From positions 40,854 to 104,853 of the forward strand of contig NZ_ANBB01000056.1 in the NCBI RefSeq assembly GCF_000341105.1: a stretch of DNA of 64,000 bases, read 5' to 3'. The stretch comes from Nocardiopsis potens DSM 45234 (GTDB taxonomy: Bacteria > Actinomycetota > Actinomycetes > Streptosporangiales > Streptosporangiaceae). The translations under genes were made by a program, and so were the position numbers. This document shows, one piece after another, positions 1 through 7,793 of this stretch (within the stretch, counting starts at the first letter, position 1; every line of letters begins with the position of its first letter). The notes under the pieces are model-generated. The model worked only from the letters and a program-made list of their open reading frames with translations, was not told the DNA's origin and ran no database searches.

Positions 1-2
1 CC

Positions 3-173
3 CGGCGGATCAAGGACGGCGACCTGATCACGATCGACGGCACCGCCGGCACCGTGATGCCGGTCGACGAGGACGGCAGCGGAGAGAACGGCAGCGGAGA
101 GAGCGGAGAAAGCGGAGGGAACGCCTCGGAGAAGACCGCCGGCCGCGAACCGGAGCACGCCGACCGGAACTGA
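3..173 (+). CDS. PEP-utilising enzyme, C-terminal end (5' partial)
   Basis: Only the last 56 codons lie in the window. They contain DGDLITIDGTAGTV, the typical close of the swivelling phosphohistidine (mobile) domain of PEP-utilising enzymes such as PEP synthase, pyruvate phosphate dikinase or rifampin phosphotransferase. The catalytic His lies upstream, outside the window, so the substrate cannot be named. The domain is followed by a low-complexity tail with Gly-Ser-Glu repeats, probably disordered. A strong hairpin follows the stop codon. Family assignment is inferred from a short segment. Confidence 0.6.
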   Translation, partial: RRIKDGDLITIDGTAGTVMPVDEDGSGENGSGESGESGGNASEKTAGREPEHADRN

Positions 174-176
174 CCC

Positions 177-213
177 GGGGCCGGCCCGGGGAGGACGGCC
201 CCGGGCCGGCCCC
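177..213 (+). terminator. GC-rich hairpin terminator after the PEP-utilising enzyme gene
   Basis: Perfect 15-bp inverted repeat (177-191 with 199-213, starting GGGGCCGGCC) around a 7-base loop. It begins four bases after the stop codon and has no T-tract, which is usual for high-GC actinomycetes. Confidence 0.7.
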
Positions 214-485
214 GTCCGAGCGCCCCTGCTGCGGCCCCTGCCGGGCGAACGGCGCGGGGGCGGGGCGGGGGCGGGGATGGGCGACGGGGGATGGAGGCGG
301 GAGCGGGGACGGAGGGATGGAGGCGGGAGCGGGGGCGCGCGGCCGGTCGGCGCCGTGGTGCCGCAAGGGTGCGGCGGTCGGGCTCCTTGACCCCATCGCC
401 GGTGGGGAAGGAGAGGCGGGCGGGGGTCTCCGGAGGCGCGGAAGGCTTCCCGCACCACTCCGGAGGCCCCTGCGCTCGGGGCAGG

Positions 486-517
486 CCGCCCGCACACGCG
501 GCCGCGTGTGCGGGCGG
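486..517. promoter_or_regulatory. 32-bp perfect palindrome, candidate oriT or operator
   Basis: Arms 486-501 (CCGCCCGCACACGCGG) and 502-517 are exact reverse complements with no spacer. The site lies 77 bp before the mobC-like start. Relaxase accessory proteins usually bind palindromes next to nic and often repress their own promoter, so either role fits. The function is inferred from position only. Confidence 0.45.
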
Positions 518-594
518 GGGTTCCTCCGCCCCGCTCGTCCCCAGAGCCGCACTCCCCGTTCCCCGCACGGGCAAAAGCCGGTAGGAAATAGCCC

Positions 595-951
595 ATGCCC
601 CCTCAGCGACGCGGCGACCGCCGCACCGGCGTGCGCCGGGACCACCACGTCAAACTCAGCCTCAGCGCCGAAGAGCACCGGCTGCTCTCCCGCGCCGCCG
701 ACGAGCACGGCATGACACTGGGAGGCTTCGCCGCCCACGCCTGCCTCGGCGTCGCCCGCACTGCACTGGAGACCACCCCCGGCCGGCGCGAAGCCATGAT
801 CACCCTCAACGAGGGCATCATCGCCCTGGACGCCCTCGCCGAACTCCTCCACTCCGAAGGCACCGCCCCCGAGCTGCTGCAGCGGGCCGCCACCGCCATC
901 GGTACCCTCGAAGACGCCTGCGAAGCCCTCCAGAAGAGCGCCCGGCCATGA
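595..951 (+). CDS. MobC-like relaxosome accessory protein
   Basis: 118 aa, very basic at the N-terminus (about residues 1-20), followed by HVKLSLSAEEHRLLSRAADEHGMTL, a ribbon-helix-helix-like segment, and a helical C-terminus. Small proteins like this sit before actinobacterial relaxases and help the relaxase load at oriT. AGGAAA lies before the ATG at 595. The stop overlaps the next gene by four bases (ATGA at 948-951), so the two are translationally coupled. Assignment rests on the short ribbon-helix-helix signature and the linked relaxase. Confidence 0.65.
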   Translation: MPPQRRGDRRTGVRRDHHVKLSLSAEEHRLLSRAADEHGMTLGGFAAHACLGVARTALETTPGRREAMITLNEGIIALDALAELLHSEGTAPELLQRAATAIGTLEDACEALQKSARP

Positions 952-2189
952 TCGCCAAAGTCATGCGCGGCGGCGACACCCGCGGCCTTCTCGAATACCT
1001 CTACGGCCCCGGACGCGCCAACGAGCACAGCGACCCCCACCTCGTCGCCGCCTGGCGCACCTGGGGCGTCCACGACCCCGGCCCCGCCCCCGGCCCCGAA
1101 CTGGCCCGCCTCGCCGACCGCCTCGACCGCTTCGTCCTACCCGGCCGGCCCCGCCACGTCTGGCACTGCGCCGTGCGCGCCGCCCACACCGACCGCGCCC
1201 TGACCGACGCCGAATGGGCCTCCATCGCCGGCGACCTCCTCGACGCCGCCGGCATCGCCCCCCGCGGCGACTCCCGCGGCTGCCGCTGGATCGCCGTACG
1301 CCACGACGGCGACGAAAGCCACCACATCCACCTGGTCGCCACCCTGGCCCGCCAGGACGGGACCCTGCCGCGCATCCACAACGACGCCCTGCGCCTGCGC
1401 CACGGCTGCCGGCGGATCGAGCAGCGGCTCGGACTCCGCCCCACCGCCCCCGCCGACCGCACCGCCGCCCCCCGGCCCACCCGCGCCGAGCAGGAGCGCG
1501 CCCGCCGCGCAGGCCGCACCGAGCCCTCCCGCACCGGCCTCGCCCGCCTCGCCCGTCGCTCCGCCGCCACCAGCGGCAGCGACACGGAATTCTTCGACGC
1601 CCTCAGCGCGGCCGGTGCCCTGGTCCACCACCACCGCACCGGCGGCGCCCTGGACGGCTACGCCCTGGCCTGGCCCCACGACCGCACCGCCGCCGGAGCA
1701 CCGGTGTGGTTCTCCGGCTCCAAACTCGCCCCCGACCTGTCGCTGGCCCGCGTCCGCGCCCGCTTCCCCGCCCCCGACCGCGACCCCGCACCCGGCTGGC
1801 CCGGCCTGGCCCTGGCCCTGCGGACCGCACACGCCCAATGGGCCGACCACGGCCCCGACCGGCGCGCCGCCACCACCGCCGCCCTGGGCGACGCGCTCAG
1901 CGCCGCCGCCACCGCCCCCACCGGCATCGCCGCCGCCCTGGGCCGGGCCGACCACGAATGGGCGCACGCCGCCCGCCCGCCCCTGCGCGCCGCCGACCAC
2001 CCCGCCGCGCGCACACTGCGCCAGGCCGCCCGCCGCCTGCCCGGCACACCCGCCCGCCCCGGCGAAGCCGCCCGAGCCCGCGACGAGATCACCGCCCTGG
2101 CGCGCACCGCGGCCCGCTGGTTCGCCGAGCAGGGTTGGCGCCCCCAGGCCGCGGCGGCGCGCGCCGCCCTCGACGCACTCCGCGCATGA
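948..2189 (+). CDS. MobA-like relaxase / mobilisation nuclease
   Basis: 413 aa. The N-terminal half is a relaxase/mobilisation nuclease domain: KVMRGGDTRGLLEYLYGPG at the start, VWHCAVRAAH near residues 71-80, and the metal-binding histidines in DESHHIHLV (H125, H126, H128). Such enzymes nick one strand at oriT and become covalently joined to the 5' end. The C-terminal half is Ala/Arg-rich and poorly conserved. The start is fixed by ATGA overlap with the mobC-like gene. It ends 48 bp from the convergent MobF relaxase. No coupling protein or type IV secretion genes are in view, so the element appears mobilisable rather than self-transmissible. Confidence 0.8.
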   Translation: MIAKVMRGGDTRGLLEYLYGPGRANEHSDPHLVAAWRTWGVHDPGPAPGPELARLADRLDRFVLPGRPRHVWHCAVRAAHTDRALTDAEWASIAGDLLDAAGIAPRGDSRGCRWIAVRHDGDESHHIHLVATLARQDGTLPRIHNDALRLRHGCRRIEQRLGLRPTAPADRTAAPRPTRAEQERARRAGRTEPSRTGLARLARRSAATSGSDTEFFDALSAAGALVHHHRTGGALDGYALAWPHDRTAAGAPVWFSGSKLAPDLSLARVRARFPAPDRDPAPGWPGLALALRTAHAQWADHGPDRRAATTAALGDALSAAATAPTGIAAALGRADHEWAHAARPPLRAADHPAARTLRQAARRLPGTPARPGEAARARDEITALARTAARWFAEQGWRPQAAAARAALDALRA

Positions 2190-2237
2190 TCGCCTCCGGT
2201 GGGTCGGGGGCGGGGTCGGGGTTCAGGCCGTCGCTGA

Positions 2238-5200
2238 TCACCTCCGGCGGCCCCGGCCCGGGCCGCGCGGGCCGCCCCGCCGCGCCGAGGGCCCCCCGCG
2301 ACCCGCCCGCGGCCCGCTCCGGTCCGCCCCGTGCCGGCGCCGCAGCGCCTCGCGGATCGAGGGCGGCGCCGAACGCCGCGCCCCCTCCCCCCGGCGGGCC
2401 TCCAGCAGATCGCCGACCATGACCTCCTTGCGGGCCTCCAGATCGCGACCATAGGCACCGATCGCCGCCTGCACCAGAGCACGATCGGAACCGAACACCG
2501 TTGGGTCCAGGCCCTGAAGCGCCTCGGCCGCCAGATACAGGTCGGCCCGCTCCCGCGAACGCGTCATCGCCGGATACAGCGAATTGGCGTCGGCCCCGAT
2601 GCCGTACACGTGCACCCGCTCGCACGTCAGCCCCTGAGCCGCGGCGATGGTCATCGCATACCCCAGGCTCACGTCACCGCGCGCCAGCGCCTCCGGAGAG
2701 AACCACGCGCTGCGCTCGCCCTCGCGCGAGCGCCACCGCACCCGCACCCCCCGCCGCGCATCCACCTCCGCGACCACACCGCGCACCCCGTTCAGGACAT
2801 CGGGCCCCTCCCCGCGCCGGGACCGGTAGTCGTTGCGCCGCACCCGCACCACGTCCCCGGCCGACAGCTCCAGGCGCCCGCCGCCGCGCAGCGCGAACCC
2901 GACCTCGTCCTCCCCCAGCCACCCCTGGCCGCGCGCCAGTGAGCGCATGCGGGCGTTGAGTTCGTCGACGTCGCTGTTGCGCGCCGCCAGCACCAGCACG
3001 TCCTCGGCCGCGCGGTGCGGGTCGGCGATCCCCCGGCGATCGGCCAGCCACGCCTGCGCGATGGCGGCATGGGCCTCATGGGCCCGCCGCGCGGCATGCA
3101 CCCGGCCGGCCCCGCCCCACACGGCCAGCGCACTGGAGTGGCCGCCCTCCACCCACAGCTCCAGGGCCTTGCGGTCCACCGCGCGGCGCTGCCGGCGGTT
3201 CTCCCGCAGGGTGTGGCCCCCGACGATGCGGTGCACCGCCGCGAAGGAGCCGCCCACCCCCACCGCGCGCAACTGGGCCGGGTCGCCGATGCCCACGACC
3301 TTGGTCCCGGCACGCTCGGCCGCGGCCGCCAGCGCGGCCATCGAGTGGTCGTCGACCATCGCCGCCTCGTCGATGACCAGCACGTCCACCCCCTCCAAGC
3401 CCTCCCCGGACTCGATCCGCGCCAGCCAGGAGGCCACCGTGCGCGCGGCGATGCCCGACTCGGCCTCCAGATTCGCCGCGGCCACCGCCGCCGTGGCCGC
3501 CCCCGCCACCCGCAGCCCCTGAGCCGACCACCCCTCGAAGACCGCGCTCATCAGCGTGGTCTTGCCCGCCCCGGCCACCCCCCGGACCGCCTCGACGCCG
3601 TGCCCCTCCACCAGCAGCCGCACGGCGCAGGCCCGCTGCTCGTCCGAGAGGGCGAACCCGCGGCGCTCCTCGAAGGCCGCGAGCGCCTGCTCGGCCTGCT
3701 CCACCGGCACCGCGGCCGCCCCCTCGCCCCGGCGCCGGCGCGCCGACAGGGTGATCGTCCGCTCGGACTCCACGATCCTGCGCGAGGTCCACTGCGTGGA
3801 GTTGGACAGATGCGTCTGGGGCCCGCCGCCCAGCGCGACGGCGTCCGGGCCGCGCAGAACCGCATCGGTGAGCACCTCCAGCTCCGAAAGCCCGGACACC
3901 CCCTGCGGCAGGGCCTGCAGCACCGCCGTCATCACCTGGGTGCGGGTGGCCACCTTGCGCCGGGCCGTCACACCGGTCTCGGGATCCCACACCGCCGCGC
4001 ACAGCTCCTGCAGGTCCACGCGCGCACCGCCGCGCCCGACCCCCGAGCGCAGGCCCGGCAGGCCCGCGGCCAGTACTGCATCGGGGTCATAGCCCGCCTC
4101 GCGCGCTCGACGGCGCCAGGACCGCCGGGCACTGCCCGGTTCCTGATCGGGCCGCTTCGCCTCGGCCAGCGCGCGGGCCACCGCTTGGCGCTGCGCCGTA
4201 GAGGCGCCGGCGGCGGCGTGCGCGTCGATCTGGCGGGCCCGGGAGCTGAAACCGGAGCGCAACCGGGCATCGAAGCCCGCGATCTCCCATTCGCCCGAGC
4301 GTTCGTCCCGTTTCCAGACGGCGCCGTAGCGCTCGCTGAGCCGGCGGCGCATGCGGGCCTTGGCCAGCTCGCCGGCCACGGCCACGTGGCGGTGCAGATC
4401 GCGCCCGCCGGCCGCCAGGGTGCGCCAGCCGCCGTCCTCGCACTCGATCAGGTTGGGAATGGTCACGTGGGCGTGGATATGGGGGTCGCCGGCCTGCCCG
4501 CCCACCGGGCGGGCCGAGCGGTGCAGCGTCACCGTCGCGGCGAACCCGGCCGATTCCACCCGCCGCGCGCGGGCACCGTCGCCGTGGTGGCCGGCCAGCC
4601 CGTAGGCCGTCCACTCCTCGACCGCCCGGACCGTCTCGCGCACCGAGTCCAGGTAGATCTCCTCGAACTCGGCCGCATCGGCCTCCCCCATCAGCCCGTA
4701 GGCCACCGACATGCTCTTGGGCATGTTCAGCACCAGGTCATAGCCCATGTTGCCGACGGCCACCCGGTCATCGGCGTGGCGGCGGGCCTTGGCCAGCTCA
4801 CCGGCCTCCCACAGCATCGCCGGGTCGACCCCGGCGGCCCCGGCCACCGCCTCCAGATCGCCCACCGCGGCGCGGTGGGCCGCGCCGTCGCGCAGCACGC
4901 CGCGCTCCAGGCGCCGCCACCGCGCGGCCAGGCGCTCCGACCCCAGCAGCTCGACCGGGTCCATGCCCTCCTCTCGGGAGGGGTCGGCGGCCGCGGCCAC
5001 CGCCCGCACCGCCTCGACCAGGGGCTGGGCGGGGAGCTTGGCCCGGGGGTCGACCGCCGTCTTGGGGGTGACCAGCTGCTCGCCGGTGCGCGGGTCGCGC
5101 CCGGCCAGCGCGGCGCGCACCTCATCGACCTCGGCCTCGGTGTCCACGGTGGTACCGGGGGCCCGGCCGAACCGGCTCCAGCCCGAGCCGATCCGCTCCA

Positions 5201-5348
5201 AGGGCCGGTCGGCTCCGCCCAGGCGGTACTCCACCTGCCGGTTCCCGGCCGCGTCGTCGTGGGCGTGGGCGCGGTGGTCGCAGCCGCATTGGCCGCTGAG
5301 GCGGTACTCGATCTGCTCGGTGCTGCGCAGCTTCACCACCGCGGCCAC
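2238..5348 (-). CDS. MobF/TrwC-type relaxase-helicase (TraA-like)
   Basis: 1036 aa. Residues about 1-400 are a TrwC relaxase domain: YDLVLNMPKSMSVAYG at 203-218 and the three-histidine motif HIHAHVTIPN (H290, H292, H294). Tyr residues near the N-terminus (Y15, Y41) could be the nicking tyrosines. The second half is a RecD-like helicase, with Walker A GVAGAGKTT near residue 590 and Walker B VLVIDEAAMVD. The protein should nick and unwind plasmid or element DNA during conjugative transfer. The C-terminus is Arg/Gly-rich. It is shorter than many TraA proteins but has both catalytic halves. It is last in an operon with a helix-turn-helix protein and two microproteins. Confidence 0.85.
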   Translation of the reverse strand: MAAVVKLRSTEQIEYRLSGQCGCDHRAHAHDDAAGNRQVEYRLGGADRPLERIGSGWSRFGRAPGTTVDTEAEVDEVRAALAGRDPRTGEQLVTPKTAVDPRAKLPAQPLVEAVRAVAAAADPSREEGMDPVELLGSERLAARWRRLERGVLRDGAAHRAAVGDLEAVAGAAGVDPAMLWEAGELAKARRHADDRVAVGNMGYDLVLNMPKSMSVAYGLMGEADAAEFEEIYLDSVRETVRAVEEWTAYGLAGHHGDGARARRVESAGFAATVTLHRSARPVGGQAGDPHIHAHVTIPNLIECEDGGWRTLAAGGRDLHRHVAVAGELAKARMRRRLSERYGAVWKRDERSGEWEIAGFDARLRSGFSSRARQIDAHAAAGASTAQRQAVARALAEAKRPDQEPGSARRSWRRRAREAGYDPDAVLAAGLPGLRSGVGRGGARVDLQELCAAVWDPETGVTARRKVATRTQVMTAVLQALPQGVSGLSELEVLTDAVLRGPDAVALGGGPQTHLSNSTQWTSRRIVESERTITLSARRRRGEGAAAVPVEQAEQALAAFEERRGFALSDEQRACAVRLLVEGHGVEAVRGVAGAGKTTLMSAVFEGWSAQGLRVAGAATAAVAAANLEAESGIAARTVASWLARIESGEGLEGVDVLVIDEAAMVDDHSMAALAAAAERAGTKVVGIGDPAQLRAVGVGGSFAAVHRIVGGHTLRENRRQRRAVDRKALELWVEGGHSSALAVWGGAGRVHAARRAHEAHAAIAQAWLADRRGIADPHRAAEDVLVLAARNSDVDELNARMRSLARGQGWLGEDEVGFALRGGGRLELSAGDVVRVRRNDYRSRRGEGPDVLNGVRGVVAEVDARRGVRVRWRSREGERSAWFSPEALARGDVSLGYAMTIAAAQGLTCERVHVYGIGADANSLYPAMTRSRERADLYLAAEALQGLDPTVFGSDRALVQAAIGAYGRDLEARKEVMVGDLLEARRGEGARRSAPPSIREALRRRHGADRSGPRAGRGGPSARRGGPRGPGRGRRR

Positions 5349-5400
5349 GGCGCCCCCGCCCGGCCGCAGGGCCCCGGTGCCGCGGCGGGACCGGGCCGGT

Positions 5401-5904
5401 TCACTCCCGGTCCGCGGCCCACCAGGGCAGCTCCGCTCTGCGCTTGTCCGAGCCGCGCCCCGGTCCCGGGCGGGCGTTCCACATAAGCAGCAGGTCCGCG
5501 GCGCGGTAGCGCGCCCGCGGGTACCAGCGCCGGCCGTCGACGGTGTCGGGCAGCGTATCGGGCCGGTCGTCCTTGATCTGGGTGAGACTGCGCCCGTCCA
5601 CCCCGATCAGCTTCGCGAACCCCACCAGGGTGACTTCGCGCTCCAGGTCGGCGGCCGAGAGCTCGGCGGGGTCGGGGCGGCGCGGGCGGAAGGGTTCGAG
5701 TGCGGCGGGGTCGTAAAGGGCGCTGCCCCCGCCTCCGCCTTTTTCGCTCATGCCGGTGCGGTAGCGCTCCGGGCGCGGGAAGTCGGGGTAGTAGCGCGGC
5801 ATCACGTGCACCGCGTAGGCGTGGCTGTAGCCGACTTCGGCGGCCCATTCCTTGAGCGTTACCAGCGGCCGCTCTTCGGGGCCGCGGCGCGGATCGGACG
5901 GCAT
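5401..5904 (-). CDS. DNA-binding protein with two helix-turn-helix-like segments
   Basis: 167 aa. Two related segments, VTLKEWAAEVGYSHAYAVHV (about residues 15-34) and VTLVGFAKLIGVDGRSLTQI (about residues 90-110), each look like an excisionase/AlpA-type winged helix. Each is followed by an aromatic-rich wing (YPDFPRPERY and RRWYPRARY). The start at 5904 is chosen because AAAGG precedes it and the sequence upstream in the same frame is not protein-like. It lies 52 bp before the MobF relaxase gene, so a role as operon regulator or relaxosome DNA-binding partner is likely. No specific family was recognised. Confidence 0.6.
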   Translation of the reverse strand: MPSDPRRGPEERPLVTLKEWAAEVGYSHAYAVHVMPRYYPDFPRPERYRTGMSEKGGGGGSALYDPAALEPFRPRRPDPAELSAADLEREVTLVGFAKLIGVDGRSLTQIKDDRPDTLPDTVDGRRWYPRARYRAADLLLMWNARPGPGRGSDKRRAELPWWAADRE

Positions 5905-5981
5905 CTGCCCGCCTTTCGCACCGGTGTCGGGCGGGCCGACACGCTTGGGGGGATTCGTGACGATACCAGCGCTCTGGCGCT

Positions 5982-6086
5982 TTAGCGCTTCTCGTTCTGG
6001 GTGCCGTTCGGGTTGCACATGTCGCAGTCCTCGATGTCGTGCGCGCCGCAGTGCTCGCGAACGACCGGGTCGATCTGTCCCTTCAT
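5982..6086 (-). CDS. 34-aa cysteine-rich microprotein
   Basis: Not a recognised family. The 34 residues run from MKGQIDPVVREHC to a C-terminal TQNEKR and contain Cys13, Cys21 and Cys24 plus His12 and His16, enough to bind a metal. A perfect Shine-Dalgarno (AGGAGGTG, read from 6098 to 6091) lies 4 bases before the ATG, which supports real translation. The segment DCDMCNPNGT shares the pattern D-C-x(2,5)-C-N-x2-G-T with the 55-aa protein encoded just upstream. A boxC-like NusA site precedes the ribosome-binding site. Metal binding and a role in element transfer are inferences. Confidence 0.65.
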   Translation of the reverse strand: MKGQIDPVVREHCGAHDIEDCDMCNPNGTQNEKR

Positions 6087-6102
6087 GGTTCACCTCCTCT
6101 CG

Positions 6103-6120
6103 CTGTTGAGTTCTCAAAGC
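6103..6120 (-). promoter_or_regulatory. boxC-like (NusA-binding) motif in the microprotein leader
   Basis: On the minus strand the leader reads GCTTTGAGAACTCAACAG. The core GAACTCAACAG differs by one base from GAACUCAAUAG, the boxC element of mycobacterial rRNA leaders known to bind NusA. A small GC hairpin (GGCC-cccga-GGCC) lies just before it, as boxB would. It ends a few bases before the Shine-Dalgarno of the 34-aa gene. Confidence 0.5.
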
Positions 6121-6175
6121 TCGGGGCCTCGGGGGCCTTCAGTTAAGAGTCTACCCTTATTGCTGGTGGGTAAAC

Positions 6176-6343
6176 CTACTGGTTGGCGCGGATCCCGTTG
6201 CCGCAGGTGCAGACCTCGCCGTTGGGCAGGGTGCCGATGTTGTTGCAGCTCGGCGTGTTGGTGCAGTCGCCCGGGGTGTCCGCCACGCTGCGGGCGGGGC
6301 GGTGCTTCCAACCCGGGGTGGCCTTGTTCTTGTCCTTCGCCAT
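6176..6343 (-). CDS. 55-aa cysteine-rich microprotein
   Basis: Not a recognised family. It has a basic N-terminus (MAKDKNKATPGWKHRPAR) followed by a cysteine-rich C-terminal half with four Cys (C27, C33, C45, C47), including GDCTNTPSCNNIGT and EVCTCGNG. The start at 6343 is set by AAGGAGG five bases upstream; a longer in-frame reading lacks a ribosome-binding site. It is the first gene of the minus-strand operon leading to the MobF relaxase, and shares a D-C-x5-C-N-x2-G-T motif with the 34-aa protein. A zinc knuckle is the simplest structural guess. Confidence 0.65.
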   Translation of the reverse strand: MAKDKNKATPGWKHRPARSVADTPGDCTNTPSCNNIGTLPNGEVCTCGNGIRANQ

Positions 6344-6794
6344 GGCTCCTCCTTGGCGTCCGTGCCGCGCGAGGGGTCGCGCGATTGTTGCGGTGGGGCT
6401 CGGCCCGACGGGCCGGGCCGGGCCGGGGGGCATTCACAATCGGCTCCGAATAGGGCGGGGGTCCCCCTCGCCCCTGCTGTTGCCGTCCGTGCCCCCCGGG
6501 TCGGGCCGGGAGGGACCCGGCGGGGTGGGCTCCGAAACAATCGGGTGGGCCCGGGCCCCGCCGGATCGCAGATCCCAGCGCGCTTGCGGCCACCGCCGGC
6601 ACGCCGCTAAAGCAACCCTTAGATATAACTTGCTTCCCTTTTTTTCCTTTTCTCTTTTTTCTTCGCTTTCTGGGGTCGGACCCGGGGTCGGCCTGGGGGC
6701 GGTGCGGTGTGTATGCCTTCTGGGGGCTGCGGGGCCGTGCGGCCGTGCGGCGCTCGGAGGGCTCTCCTTGGGGTGGCTGGTGGACCTGTGTGGC
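6344..6794. other. Leader and promoter region of the microprotein-relaxase operon
   Basis: No supported gene. From 6344 to about 6600 the sequence is GC-rich, with GGCCCGACGGGCC-type repeats, and would form a leader of roughly 270 bases. Positions 6606-6672 are sharply AT-rich, with a pure pyrimidine run on the plus strand from 6633 to 6664. Positions 6673-6794 separate this from the NmrA-like gene and show no recognisable feature. Confidence 0.5.
6622..6664 (-). promoter_or_regulatory. Probable promoter with A/G-tract (UP-like) for the microprotein operon
   Basis: On the minus strand a TATATC hexamer (6627 down to 6622) is preceded by a 32-base A/G-only tract (6664-6633) resembling an upstream (UP) element. 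No clear -35 match. It is the only AT-rich patch upstream of the operon. Confidence 0.35.
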
Positions 6795-7691
6795 TCAGGC
6801 TCGGAGGAGTGCTCGCCGGAGGAGGTCGGCGCCGCCATCGGTCAGCCAGGTGCGGAAGGTGCGCAGGTCGGGGTGGAGCGCGCGGAGGGCCTCGATGTCG
6901 GCGTGCCAGCGGTGGCCGGCGAGCCAGAGGGCGCGGGCCTCGGCGACCGCGGGGCCCGCCGACTCCGCCTCGTCCGCGTCCAGGGCGGAGTAGCGGAGGT
7001 CGAGTCCGGTCGCGGCGTTGATCGCGGCGAACGCCTCGTCCGGAGTGGGGTCGTCGCCGGCGAGTTCGAGGGTGCGTCCGGCGAACCGGGCGGGGTCGGC
7101 GAAGGCCATCGCCGCGAACTCGGCGATGTCCTCCAGGGCGATCAGCTGCACCGGCTCGTCGGCGGGGAACACGTGGCGGCTCACGCCGTCCCGGACGTCG
7201 TCCACTCCGGCGCCGGTGCCGAGGAAGTTCGTCATGAAGCGGACCGGGCGCAGCACCGTCGTGCTCAGCCCGGCGGCCTGCAGGTACCGCTCGATCCGCA
7301 GTTTCCCCTCCGCCTGCCGGGCCGCCCCGCCCGAGAACGAGCCGATGCCGGTGAACACGGCCTGCTCCACCCCGGCCGCGACCGCGGCGTCGACCACCGC
7401 GGCACCGCGCCGGAACTCCAGGCCGGTGTCGGCCCCGTCCGGCCCGTAGGCCGCCGGCGGGACGATGAACACCCCGTCCGCGCCGGTCAGCGCCGCTTCC
7501 AGGCCCGCCGGGTCGTCCATGTCGCCGGGGACCGGTTCCGCTCCGATCGCCCGCAGGTCCGCGGCGGCCGGGGAGTCCGGCCTGCGCACCAGGGCCCGGA
7601 CCCGGTGGCCGTCGGCGCGCAGCCGGCGGGCGACGGCGCCGCCCTGCCGCCCGGTTCCGCCCGTGACCAGGATCGTCCGCGTCTCCTCCAT
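6795..7691 (-). CDS. NmrA-family NAD(P)-binding oxidoreductase
   Basis: 298 aa atypical short-chain reductase. The N-terminal Rossmann motif ILVTGGTGRQGGAVARRL is typical of NmrA/HSCARG proteins that sense or reduce with NADPH. The body includes GVFIVPPAAYGPD, VLRPVRFMTNFLG and ALEDIAEFAAMAFADP, all found in this family (like QorB quinone reductase and azoreductase-like proteins). The start at 7691 is preceded by AAGGAACACC. It is divergent from the TetR gene at 7794 with a 102-bp shared promoter region, so that regulator very likely controls it. The substrate is unknown. Confidence 0.8.
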   Translation of the reverse strand: MEETRTILVTGGTGRQGGAVARRLRADGHRVRALVRRPDSPAAADLRAIGAEPVPGDMDDPAGLEAALTGADGVFIVPPAAYGPDGADTGLEFRRGAAVVDAAVAAGVEQAVFTGIGSFSGGAARQAEGKLRIERYLQAAGLSTTVLRPVRFMTNFLGTGAGVDDVRDGVSRHVFPADEPVQLIALEDIAEFAAMAFADPARFAGRTLELAGDDPTPDEAFAAINAATGLDLRYSALDADEAESAGPAVAEARALWLAGHRWHADIEALRALHPDLRTFRTWLTDGGADLLRRALLRA

Positions 7692-7793
7692 GGTGTTCCT
7701 TCCGGTCGTAGAATCGGGTCGTCCGACCCGGATCGCCATGGACGCTAGGCCTCTCACCGGGGCGCGGAGGGATTCCGTGACATGGTTCGCGAG

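Larger units (their letters stand above)
174..594. other. Non-coding gap before the mobilisation genes
   Basis: No supported gene. It holds the hairpin at 177-213, a 17-bp direct repeat (ATGGAGGCGGGAGCGGG at 291 and 317), several shorter CTCCGGAGG/CGGAAGG inverted repeats at 425-475, and the 32-bp palindrome at 486-517. The arrangement just upstream of mobC-like and relaxase genes is what an oriT region looks like, but no nic site can be recognised. Confidence 0.5.

Noticed and set aside
291..333. 17-bp direct repeat as an integration (att) site
   Set aside because: The copies are only 26 bp apart and low in complexity; no integrase or matching copy at the far end of the element was found.
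5982..6343. Reading the two microproteins as precursors of a modified peptide (RiPP)
   Set aside because: There is no maturation enzyme, protease or transporter nearby; neighbours are mobilisation genes.
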